The position numbers and the translations under genes are program-made. The notes under the pieces are model-generated. The model was not told where the DNA came from, ran no database searches, and was given only the letters and a program-made list of their open reading frames with translations. Of a stretch of 64,000 bases of DNA, positions 55,631 to 63,210 are shown one piece after another. Origin of the DNA: a virus. The stretch is taken from positions 1 to 64,000 of the IMG/VR virus record IMGVR_UViG_3300036715_001290. The stretch is one strand, 5' to 3'. Every line of letters begins with the position of its first letter. Within the stretch, counting starts at the first letter, position 1.

Positions 55631-55678
55631 AGGTTATAACCTTAATAATACAACGGCCGTATATTTCATCGGTCGACC
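55631..55678 (+). promoter_or_regulatory. Three perfect palindromes spaced about 20 bases apart
   Basis: AGGTTATAACCT (55631-55642), ACGGCCGT (55653-55660) and GGTCGACC (55671-55678), with centres ~20 and ~18 bases apart, close to two helical turns. A weaker AATGCC/GGCATT pair (55684-55689, 55728-55733) follows. The 135-base gap before ATG 55760 has no gene. Operator array or structured leader are both possible. Confidence 0.35.
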
Positions 55679-55759
55679 AATACAATGCCTTTAGACATCA
55701 TCCAAAGGACGGTTTACGGCATTATAATGTCATATTTTCAATATCAAGGAGTCAAAATA

Positions 55760-56062
55760 ATGAGCCTAATTAATAATAGCACAAAAAACACAGAAAACAC
55801 AGAATTAAAAGAAAATGAAGTTAAAGTTGCAACCGAAATGGTTGATGACATCAAATTCTTAATTAATTCTGGTTTACAATTAGAAACTGAGTGGAAAGAT
55901 GCAAAATTAAAAGAATACCATATTTCATTAGACATATCAAACATAGAAGAAAAGTTACTGGCATCATATAAACGTCGTGATTTACTAGCAGAACAATTAT
56001 CTAAACAATTTGGTAATGGTAACTTAAACTTAGAAACTGGAATTTATACAAAATCTATATAA
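55760..56062 (+). CDS. Small coiled-coil protein
   Basis: 100 aa from ATG 55760, preceded by AAGGAGTCAAAATA. Highly helical and charged (IKFLINSGLQLETEWKDAKL), with a coil at ~25-85. An ATG at 55685 in the same frame lies in a structured region without an SD and is rejected. Located before the sheath gene; unknown. Confidence 0.65.
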   Translation: MSLINNSTKNTENTELKENEVKVATEMVDDIKFLINSGLQLETEWKDAKLKEYHISLDISNIEEKLLASYKRRDLLAEQLSKQFGNGNLNLETGIYTKSI

Positions 56063-56166
56063 TCTTTATTTTACTAAAAATACATTTTTTTATCTGGGAT
56101 TCTATTACAACCTAAATGTAACAAATAATTAAATTTGTAACAATTTTTACGGAGTCAACTCTGAGA

Positions 56167-56243
56167 AGTATAAAAGTCCAAAAATGTCCTTTTATACTAG
56201 AATAGAATTGTGGTTGCGATTCGCAACCGAGTCCTCCGGACTC
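56167..56243 (+). ncRNA. Structured intergenic RNA candidate: three hairpins before the sheath gene
   Basis: The 310-base gap 56063-56372 has no gene. AGTATAAAAG (56167-56176) pairs with CTTTTATACT (56189-56198); GGTTGCG (56212-56218) with CGCAACC (56222-56228); GAGTCC (56229-56234) with GGACTC (56238-56243). The last two hairpins abut with no spacer, allowing coaxial stacking, and are unusually GC-rich. No T-run follows, so they do not look like a terminator. No known RNA family recognised. Confidence 0.4.
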
Positions 56244-56330
56244 CCTGATAGAATATATATTTTTTTATATATAGCTTAATAATAAAGTGTAAATATATTT
56301 ACAGTATAATGATAATATCATACTATTAGA

Positions 56331-56346
56331 TTATATTTATAATAAA
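56331..56346 (+). promoter_or_regulatory. Candidate late promoter element before the sheath gene
   Basis: TTATATTTATAATAAA with core ATATTTAT at 56333-56340, 33 nt before ATG 56373. Same 16-base form as the one before the holin gene. Confidence 0.45.
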
Positions 56347-56372
56347 ATTATTTAATTAAAGGAGGACTATAA

Positions 56373-58676
56373 ATGTCTGATAAACTAATGTCACCTGCTG
56401 TATTTACATCAGAGAATGATAAAACTTACTTACCTCAAGGTGTAGTTGATATTTCAACAGCATTTATAGGTACTACAAAATATGGTAAAGCATTTGTGCC
56501 AACCCAAGTTAAATCACCTCAAGAATTTGATAAATTATTCGCAGATGATAATATTTCATATACTGGTTATGCAGTAAAATCATATCTTAAAAATGCAGCT
56601 TCAGCCCTTGTTGTTAAAGTACTTGGTAATGAAACATCTTCATTAGCATGTTATACATTTGGTGGTGCCGCAAGTGCATCATTTGCTGCTACAAATCCTC
56701 AAGTTGTATTATTACCAACATATAATAGTTCAGCATCAGTAATGACAGGTTTATGTACTACATCATCAAATCAAACATGGGTTCTTACTTCAAGTGCAGG
56801 TAATGTAACCGTATCATTAGCAGATCCTACTTCACCAAATTACATTACAAAAGTATTTGGCCAATCACCTAATTCAAATTTTAACACACCACAAACAATA
56901 ACAGACCAATGGTATGTATATCAATTATACAATGTCGGTACTATAACAACAACTGGTAGTTTTAATTCAGGTACTTTAGGTATTAGTGCAGGATATACAA
57001 ATGCAACTACACCTTATATTACATCACAATTAAATAACGGTAATTCTATTCCATTATTTAAGTTCGGAACTATATTTGATGGTGATTCATCAAATACTTT
57101 AGTTAAAGTATCAATTTGTGATATTAAAAAACCAGCAAGTTCAACTGAATATGGTACATTTACTGTATTAGTACGTGATTTTACAGATACCGATCTTAAT
57201 CCAAATGTATTAGAATCCTTTACAGGTTGTACATTAGATCCTGAATCTATAAATTATGTTTGTGCTCGTATAGGTACACAAACTGAAACTATTAATAATG
57301 CAGGTAAAGTATTAATTGGCGGTGATTGGGAAAATAAATCTTCATATATTTATGTTATTCCTTCTCCACAATTAAAAGATGTACAAAATACAATTGTACC
57401 TTTTGGTCATTCTGCATATACATGGACTTTTATAAGTGGAAGTAACATGTCAAATGTACTTACATCAACATCTTCATTGTATACACAAATTCAAGGTACA
57501 TCTGATACATGGAATCCTCGTGTATATTTTGGTTTGAATTATAGTAATCCAGATGTTAACAATTTATCAGCTGCATTATTAACTAGTTCATTAGGTTCAA
57601 CCGTATATAATTTTAACTTAGATAACTATTCAGTTCATCCTAGTTCAAGTTATGCAACAGGTTCATTGTCAGGAAGTGGTGTTAATTCAGCATTCTTACA
57701 ATTTACAGTTGCATTCCAAGGTGGTTATGACGGTATGCCTTTTAATAGAGTTAGAAACACTGATGAAAATATTACTAGTGCAAATGCATTTGGTTATAAC
57801 TTAACTAATATGTCAAGCCCAGGTAGTACTCAATTCAAATTAGCATTGAATACTCTTCAAAATGCTGATGATTATGATATTAAAGAATATGTTCTCCCAG
57901 GTATTAATGACACAGATCATTTTGCTTTAACAACATATGCAAGAACAATATCATATTTAAGAGGTGGAGATTGTTTTGCTATAATTGACCCTTCAGGTTT
58001 ATCAGCATCTATAGATACTGCAATTGCAGCTACAACTTCAATTGATACAAACTATTCAGCAGGATATTATCCTTGGGTTAAAGTTATAGACCCATCAACA
58101 AGAAAACAACGTTGGTTACCAACCGCAGCTATTCTCCCAGGTGTGCTTGCATACAATGATAGAGTAGGTGGTGAATGGTGGGCACCAGCAGGTTATAATC
58201 GTGCAGGTATTGATAATGCTAAAGGTGTTAAAGATAGATTAACAAAAACAGACCGTGACGTATTATATAATAATAGATTAAATCCTATTATATATTCTAA
58301 AGGTAAGGTTGTTGTTTTTGGTCAAAAAACACAACAAAAGAAAGCATCACAATTAGATAGAATTAACATTAGACGTTTGCTTATAAAATTGAAAAAATTT
58401 GCAGCATCAACAAGTGTTTATTTAATGTTTGATCCTAACACAAAGGCTACGAGAGATTCATTCTTATCTATGGTTAATCCATTCTTAAGATCACTTGTTG
58501 AAAAACAAGGTTTATTTTCTTTCCAAGTTGTAATGGATGAAACAAACAATACACCTGATGTTATAGATAGAAATACTATCAAAGGTGCATTCTATATTAA
58601 ACCAACACCAGATTCTGAATATTTTGAGCTTGAGTTCAATATATTAGCAAATGGTGCTACATTTCCTAATCAATAA
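56373..58676 (+). CDS. 18: Tail sheath protein (gp18-like)
   Basis: 767 aa, near T4 gp18 length plus an insertion of ~100 residues. N-terminal PAVFTSENDKTYLPQGVVDI and FIGTTKYGKAFVPTQVKSPQ with a following EFDKLF; the C-terminal domain includes RLTKTDRDVLYNNRLNPI and later IRRLLIKLKKFAASTSVYLM and FDPNT, which are family hallmarks. It polymerises around the tube and contracts on infection. Preceded by the strongest SD in the window (AAAGGAGGACT). Confidence 0.95.
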   Translation: MSDKLMSPAVFTSENDKTYLPQGVVDISTAFIGTTKYGKAFVPTQVKSPQEFDKLFADDNISYTGYAVKSYLKNAASALVVKVLGNETSSLACYTFGGAASASFAATNPQVVLLPTYNSSASVMTGLCTTSSNQTWVLTSSAGNVTVSLADPTSPNYITKVFGQSPNSNFNTPQTITDQWYVYQLYNVGTITTTGSFNSGTLGISAGYTNATTPYITSQLNNGNSIPLFKFGTIFDGDSSNTLVKVSICDIKKPASSTEYGTFTVLVRDFTDTDLNPNVLESFTGCTLDPESINYVCARIGTQTETINNAGKVLIGGDWENKSSYIYVIPSPQLKDVQNTIVPFGHSAYTWTFISGSNMSNVLTSTSSLYTQIQGTSDTWNPRVYFGLNYSNPDVNNLSAALLTSSLGSTVYNFNLDNYSVHPSSSYATGSLSGSGVNSAFLQFTVAFQGGYDGMPFNRVRNTDENITSANAFGYNLTNMSSPGSTQFKLALNTLQNADDYDIKEYVLPGINDTDHFALTTYARTISYLRGGDCFAIIDPSGLSASIDTAIAATTSIDTNYSAGYYPWVKVIDPSTRKQRWLPTAAILPGVLAYNDRVGGEWWAPAGYNRAGIDNAKGVKDRLTKTDRDVLYNNRLNPIIYSKGKVVVFGQKTQQKKASQLDRINIRRLLIKLKKFAASTSVYLMFDPNTKATRDSFLSMVNPFLRSLVEKQGLFSFQVVMDETNNTPDVIDRNTIKGAFYIKPTPDSEYFELEFNILANGATFPNQ

Positions 58677-58701
58677 TTGAAAAAGATAAAATAAAAATGA
58701 T

Positions 58702-58740
58702 AAAATATGCTATAGTAAAAATATTATAGCATATTTTATT
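58702..58740 (+). terminator. Terminator-like 13-bp AT hairpin after the sheath gene
   Basis: AAAATATGCTATA (58702-58714) pairs perfectly with TATAGCATATTTT (58725-58737), loop 10 bases, then ATTTACTTTTT. Very similar to a hairpin at 31600-31632. Confidence 0.6.
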
Positions 58741-58756
58741 TACTTTTTGTAATATC

Positions 58757-58772
58757 TTATATTTATAATAAA
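58757..58772 (+). promoter_or_regulatory. Candidate late promoter element before the tube gene
   Basis: TTATATTTATAATAAA with core ATATTTAT at 58759-58766, 29 nt before ATG 58795 and directly after the sheath terminator. The same 16 bases occur before the sheath and holin genes. Confidence 0.45.
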
Positions 58773-58794
58773 AAGAATATTAGGAGATAAATAA

Positions 58795-59286
58795 ATGGCA
58801 TTAGGAGTATCAATAGGCCAAGTAAATTTTCAAAATTACGAACCAAAAACTAAATTTCGTTTCATATTTTCGTTTGCTAATACTGGCATCCCTGAGTATA
58901 CTGTTAAAACAGGTGGTAGACCTAAGCTTAGTATGAGTGAGTATAAAGTAGACTATATTAATACTTATCGTTATTATGCAACAAAAGGAGAATGGGAACC
59001 TTTAGAAATAGTATTAATGGACCCTATTACACCAAGCGCAACCAGTGCGGTTATGGATTGGGTACGTTTATGTCAAGATTTTGAAGCTAAGATTGGTGGA
59101 TATAGTGATATTTATAAAAGAGATATTACATTATCAATGTTATCACCTGCTAATGAAGTAGTTGAAATTTGGACATTAACCGGTTGCTGGCCTAAAGCAA
59201 TGGACGGTGGTTCACTTGGATATGCAGATTTAGAAGGCGCTACAGTAGGTATTACATTACGTTTTGATAACGCAAAAACAGAATAA
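58795..59286 (+). CDS. 19: Tail tube protein (gp19-like)
   Basis: 163 aa, the usual length. Contains YEPKTKFRFIFSF, IPEYTVKTGGRPKL, and YYATKGEWEPLEIVLMDPIT, then a tail LTGCWPKAMDGGSLGYADLE, matching gp19 tubes of T4-like phages. Hexameric rings form the inner tube through which DNA leaves. TTAGGAGATAAATA precedes the ATG. Confidence 0.93.
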   Translation: MALGVSIGQVNFQNYEPKTKFRFIFSFANTGIPEYTVKTGGRPKLSMSEYKVDYINTYRYYATKGEWEPLEIVLMDPITPSATSAVMDWVRLCQDFEAKIGGYSDIYKRDITLSMLSPANEVVEIWTLTGCWPKAMDGGSLGYADLEGATVGITLRFDNAKTE

Positions 59287-59295
59287 AAATAAGAT

Positions 59296-59341
59296 GCCTG
59301 CAAGTTTAAGCCCTTCGGGGGTCGCTTGTAGGCGTTCTTTT
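59296..59341 (+). terminator. UUCG-capped hairpin and T-run after the tube gene
   Basis: GCCTGCAAG (59296-59304) pairs with CTTGTAGGC (59325-59333), enclosing CCC-TTCG-GGG (59311-59320), a classical C(UUCG)G tetraloop. TTCTTTT follows. Probably ends the tube transcript. Confidence 0.6.
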
Positions 59342-59349
59342 AATAAAAT

Positions 59350-59497
59350 GGGTTCATGTTTAAGCTCTTAGGAGTTACATGTTCCCGATATTTAAGAAAC
59401 AGGCTGGATAAAACCATTCGGGGATCCCCGCCTTATAGAGTTTATGACTCTATGACATTGTCGAGGAACCAATAGTACTTAGGTGCTGGAGGTTCCC
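59350..59497 (+). ncRNA. Cluster of further hairpins; candidate structured RNA region
   Basis: Within the 261-base gap 59287-59547 (no gene): hairpin 2, GGG..CATG (59350-59358) with CATG..CCC (59378-59386) around CTC-TTAG-GAG, sharing its layout and TTTAAG internal loop with the upstream terminator hairpin; AGGC (59401-59404) with GCCT (59430-59433) enclosing TGG/CCA and CGGGGATCCCCG; ATAGAGT (59435-59441) with ACTCTAT (59447-59453); GGAACC (59465-59470) with GGTTCC (59491-59496) enclosing AGTAC/GTGCT. GC-rich compared with surroundings. No match to tRNA or a known family. Confidence 0.4.
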
Positions 59498-59547
59498 TAA
59501 CATGTTTAATTAGTTATTAATATACAAAAAATACAAAAGGAGTTATA

Positions 59548-60360
59548 ATGGCAGACACAATATTGCCTAATCCAACAAACACAGAGCAATCGGCATTTGA
59601 ATTAATAGATTTACCTTCAGGTGGATATTTTTATAAACCAGAATCACCTTTAGCTAGTGGTAAAATAAAATTAAGATACCCAACAACAAAACAAGAAGAT
59701 ATCTTATTATCTCAAAATTTATTACAACAAGGTATAGCTGTTGATGAATTTATTAAATCATTAATAATAGAATTGATTGATTATAATGAAATTTTATTAG
59801 CCGATGTACGCGGTTTAATGTATGCATCAAGAATTTTACTTTATGGTCCAAATTTTGATACTGAAATACAATGTCCATCATGTAAAAGAAAAACACCAAA
59901 ATCATTTGATTTATCATTAGTTGATTTCGTTGAAAAAGATTATGAAGGATTAGGTTTTCAACGTGGTGAGAATTTATTTTCATTTACAACATCAAATGGT
60001 ATTTCTATAAAATTTTCATTACCAACAAATGGTGATGAATTAAGAATTAAAGGATATGTAAATGCTATTGGTGGAGGTAGAAATAAAACAACTAATGAAT
60101 TATCACCATCCGTTAGATTATCATTTGCTATTAAAGAAATAATTGAACCTAATAGTAATGTTGTTATTAAAGGTCAACCTCAAATATATAAGTACTTAAC
60201 AAATACTTTTAGATCACAACAATCAAAAGAACTTCGTGATTATATTGAAAAAATATCACCTAACGTAAATATTAAAAGTACATTTGAATGTGATCATTGT
60301 ACGTATAGTGATGATAGGTTCTCAATACCTATAGACAAAAACTTTTTTTGGCCACAGTGA
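59548..60360 (+). CDS. 26: Baseplate hub protein, gp26-like
   Basis: 270 aa. Contains FELIDLPSGGYFYKPESPLA, a CPSC (~111-114) and CDHC (~249-252) zinc-ribbon pair of Cys, and LPTNGDELRIKGYV. This is the pattern of the T4 gp26-type baseplate family (PSxGxxYP...C..C...), as I recall it. T4 gp26 helps assemble the hub. AAAAGGAGTTATA precedes the ATG. The TGA stop is inside a hairpin that precedes the next ORF. Confidence 0.75.
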   Translation: MADTILPNPTNTEQSAFELIDLPSGGYFYKPESPLASGKIKLRYPTTKQEDILLSQNLLQQGIAVDEFIKSLIIELIDYNEILLADVRGLMYASRILLYGPNFDTEIQCPSCKRKTPKSFDLSLVDFVEKDYEGLGFQRGENLFSFTTSNGISIKFSLPTNGDELRIKGYVNAIGGGRNKTTNELSPSVRLSFAIKEIIEPNSNVVIKGQPQIYKYLTNTFRSQQSKELRDYIEKISPNVNIKSTFECDHCTYSDDRFSIPIDKNFFWPQ

Positions 60361-60379
60361 GGGATATAAAGCCTCACTG
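60355..60379 (+). promoter_or_regulatory. Hairpin covering a stop codon and abutting the next ATG
   Basis: CAGTGAGG (60355-60362) pairs with CCTCACTG (60372-60379), loop 9 bases. TGA of the hub gene (60358-60360) is in the left arm; ATG 60380 follows the right arm at once. Ribosomes finishing the hub gene would melt the hairpin, so translational coupling is likely. Confidence 0.45.
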
Positions 60380-60544
60380 ATGGACTTGATATTTACTCTT
60401 ATATATAATTCTAATGGTGGATTTACATTTAATGATGTATATAATATGCCAGTTTATATGAGAGATAATTTCCTTAGCCTTTTGAATAAACAAAAGGAAA
60501 AAGAAGAGGCAGCCATCGCCGCAGCTAAGGGAAAACAAAAATAA
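60380..60544 (+). CDS. Short protein downstream of the hub gene (54 aa)
   Basis: 54 aa: MDLIFTLIYNSNGGFTFNDV, then YNMPVYMRDNFLSLLNKQKE and a Lys/Glu/Ala tail ending KGKQK. The layout (DVYxMPxYxRxFY helix plus charged tail) resembles the second, C-terminal part of small tail-assembly proteins that follow gp26-like genes. No independent SD is seen; expression probably depends on the hub gene. The codon pattern and the terminator directly after it support a real gene. Confidence 0.6.
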   Translation: MDLIFTLIYNSNGGFTFNDVYNMPVYMRDNFLSLLNKQKEKEEAAIAAAKGKQK

Positions 60545-60554
60545 TACTTAATTA

Positions 60555-60583
60555 AAAGGCCACTCAGAAATGTTGTGGCCTTT
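60555..60583 (+). terminator. Terminator-like hairpin after the 54-aa gene
   Basis: AAAGGCCAC (60555-60563) pairs with GTGGCCTTT (60575-60583), loop 11. The T-run is short (TTTAATGTTT). A GACAATTGTC palindrome follows at 60593-60602. Confidence 0.6.
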
Positions 60584-60608
60584 AATGTTTAAGACAATTG
60601 TCAATTCA

Positions 60609-60624
60609 TAATATTTATAAATAG
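60609..60624 (+). promoter_or_regulatory. Candidate late promoter element
   Basis: TAATATTTATAAATAG with core ATATTTAT at 60611-60618, 30 nt before ATG 60648. It contains TATTTATA, the reverse complement of the T4 late core TATAAATA; the T4 core itself, TATAAATA, also occurs in the forward direction two bases on (60616-60623). Confidence 0.4.
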
Positions 60625-60647
60625 ACACATCAAACAAGGATATATAA

Positions 60648-60923
60648 ATGAAATTAACACAAGTTATACATAAAAGTCAATTAATAACTGAAGGATTATT
60701 GTCTAATTTTATTAGTAATCTTTTCTTTAAGGTTAATGGTAAAAGATTAGAAAAGGATTTAGCATCTTCCGATTTAGCATTGAAATATCCTGATGAAACT
60801 AAAAAGTTATTAGCATCAACAAAGAAATTACAAAGTGTTTTTGATACTTATAAAAATGAAATTGCAGCTGACCCAAAATTAGCAGAATTAGTAAGTAAGT
60901 TATCAAAAAAATGGGAAATATAA
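60648..60923 (+). CDS. Small protein with capsid-targeting-like leader, function unknown
   Basis: 91 aa, helical. N-terminus MKLTQVIHKSQLITEGLLSN: ITE before Gly is a good (L/I)xE prohead-protease site. The rest is a short basic helical domain. It lies before the tape measure, where a chaperone is also possible, so the capsid role is uncertain. Confidence 0.6.
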   Translation: MKLTQVIHKSQLITEGLLSNFISNLFFKVNGKRLEKDLASSDLALKYPDETKKLLASTKKLQSVFDTYKNEIAADPKLAELVSKLSKKWEI

Positions 60924-60926
60924 TAA

Positions 60927-63203
60927 ATGGCCGCAACTACAGATCCACAAGAAATTAATGAGTTTGAAAAAAGCATAGGTGGGTTTACTGATACTTTAGT
61001 TAACTTAATGTCTGAACTTCATGATTCTTTTAATGAGGATACGTTTGAAGAGTTAGTTGAAACACAAAAAGAATTAGCTAATATGTTAAAAGAAGCAGGA
61101 CCTGCATTACATAGCCCAGGTGGTAAATCATCTAGTGCATTGGCAGTTGGTAGTATAGCAGAAATACAAATTGATATATTAAAAGCACAAAAAGAAATAG
61201 CAGATAAAATTGATTTATCAGGTATAGATAAATTCTTTGGTTTAATTGAAAAAATCCCAGGTGGTAAATTTTTACATAATCTTTTAGGATTAGATACTAT
61301 ATCAAATGATATAAAGAAAAATATAAGAGATGAATTTATAAATTCAATGAAAACTGTTAATGGTAAAGTACAAACCGATTTAGTTGGTGGTTTTAGCAAA
61401 GGTATATCAATAATAGGTTCAGGTATTAAAGGTGTTTTCAGTTCACTTATGTTAAATCCTTGGTTAATAGCTATAGGTGTATTAGGTGCCGCTTTTGTTT
61501 ATCTTGAAAAGAAACAAAGTGCTGCTAATGATTTCATGAAAACAACTGGACTTACATTAGGTAATATTAGTAGAACCCGTGGGGATGTTGAAGACTTAAC
61601 TATTAAATATGCAAAAATGGGTGTAAGTGGCGATGAAATATATGCATCAGCCGAAGGTTTATATAATGCATTTGGTAATATAAATTCGGCATCTAAAGAT
61701 ATGTTAGAATCTATGTTAACAATGAATGTACAATGGGGAATAACAACATCGGCAGCATCTTCATTTGCATCATCAATAAAATCATTTGGTAATATAGATG
61801 ATAAAAAAATTGGTGCATTAGGTCGTTCAATGGCAAAAGGTGTTGAGCTTATGGGTATGTCACCTGATGCCGTATTTAAGGATATGGAACAACATTCAGA
61901 AGCAATTGAAAAATATTTTTATAAATTTGGAACATCGGCAACAAAAGCAATGTTAGATATTTATAAAATGGGTGTTGGAATGGGACAAATGGAAAAATCT
62001 ATTAGTCATGTTCTAGATTTTGAACAATCAATTTCAGATGAAATGGAAGCATCGGCAATATTAAATCGTAATATTGATTTAGGTGCTGCACGTAGAGCCG
62101 CATTTGAAGGTGATACTGTAACCGCAATGAAAGAGATAACAAATCAATTAGGTAACCAATCCGATTTTAATAAATTAAACATATATCAAAGAGAAGCTTT
62201 AGCTAAAGCAACTGGAATGAGTGTTAAAGATATTAATGAAATGTACAAAAAACAGGATGCTATGAATAAAATGGATTCTGTTAAACGTGCACAATTGGAA
62301 GCTATTAATAAACAATTGGAAAATGCTAATAATTTAACAGGTGAAGAAGAATTAACCAATAAAAGAAATGAATTATCATTGGCATCATTAAAACATACAA
62401 TGGAAGGTTTATTAACTGTTATTGCTCAATTAATTGCACCTATAGCGGCTGGATTAGAATGGGTTATGAATGCATTCGATAGTATTACTGGTAGTGTTGG
62501 CGGTGCAACATCAATGTTAGGTGGTTTTGTTAGATCACTTAGTATACTTGGTGTTATAGCAGCTGCAACATTTGCAACTGTTTGGTTATATAGAAAAGCA
62601 GGTGGTGTATTTGGAATGTTATTTCCTAAAGGCTCTATAGAAGCACCTTTAGTTGAAACTGAAAGGGCAGTATCAGCTACACTCCCAGGTATAGGTAGAG
62701 CGATCGCAGGTTTTCTATCAGCATTAGCTAATCCTGAAATATGGTTAGGTATTGCTGCATTAGGTGCTATAATGGGAATATTAGTATTATCTGTTATTGG
62801 TTTAGCATATGCATTAAATTTAGCAGCACCTGGGTTTATAGCAATTGGTACTGCAATTCAATTATCATTAATTGGTTTGGGTGCATTCTTTGCGGAAATT
62901 ACAATTGAAAGAGCAGCTGCTCTTTGGGTTATGGTTCCTGCATTGTATGCATTAGCTGGTGCATTAGCTGCCGTTGGTGTTGCTAGCTTATTAATACCTA
63001 AAGATCTTATATCAAAAATATCAGTTAATCATGAAGTATCAAATAAACAAACTGAAACAAAAACCGAAGATTCTTTAGATACTAAAATTGGAAAGATATT
63101 AGATGAAAAATTTGATAAATTTCTAAATGCTTTAAATTCAATGGCGGTTAATATGGATGGACAAAAAGTCGGTCGTGTTATTGCCGCAGGTATTAAAAAA
63201 TAA
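60927..63203 (+). CDS. Tail tape measure protein
   Basis: 758 aa. N-terminal ~110 residues are coiled; ~150-190 and ~515-690 contain hydrophobic helices (NPWLIAIGVLGAAFVYL; IAALGAIMGILVLSVIGLAY), with a long helical middle. The end carries NMDGQKVGRVIAAGIKK, a frequent C-terminal signature. Position after hub genes and composition (Ala/Gly/Lys, membrane segments) fit. It sets tail length and may form the DNA channel in the host membrane. Confidence 0.82.
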   Translation: MAATTDPQEINEFEKSIGGFTDTLVNLMSELHDSFNEDTFEELVETQKELANMLKEAGPALHSPGGKSSSALAVGSIAEIQIDILKAQKEIADKIDLSGIDKFFGLIEKIPGGKFLHNLLGLDTISNDIKKNIRDEFINSMKTVNGKVQTDLVGGFSKGISIIGSGIKGVFSSLMLNPWLIAIGVLGAAFVYLEKKQSAANDFMKTTGLTLGNISRTRGDVEDLTIKYAKMGVSGDEIYASAEGLYNAFGNINSASKDMLESMLTMNVQWGITTSAASSFASSIKSFGNIDDKKIGALGRSMAKGVELMGMSPDAVFKDMEQHSEAIEKYFYKFGTSATKAMLDIYKMGVGMGQMEKSISHVLDFEQSISDEMEASAILNRNIDLGAARRAAFEGDTVTAMKEITNQLGNQSDFNKLNIYQREALAKATGMSVKDINEMYKKQDAMNKMDSVKRAQLEAINKQLENANNLTGEEELTNKRNELSLASLKHTMEGLLTVIAQLIAPIAAGLEWVMNAFDSITGSVGGATSMLGGFVRSLSILGVIAAATFATVWLYRKAGGVFGMLFPKGSIEAPLVETERAVSATLPGIGRAIAGFLSALANPEIWLGIAALGAIMGILVLSVIGLAYALNLAAPGFIAIGTAIQLSLIGLGAFFAEITIERAAALWVMVPALYALAGALAAVGVASLLIPKDLISKISVNHEVSNKQTETKTEDSLDTKIGKILDEKFDKFLNALNSMAVNMDGQKVGRVIAAGIKK

Positions 63204-63210
63204 GGTATAA

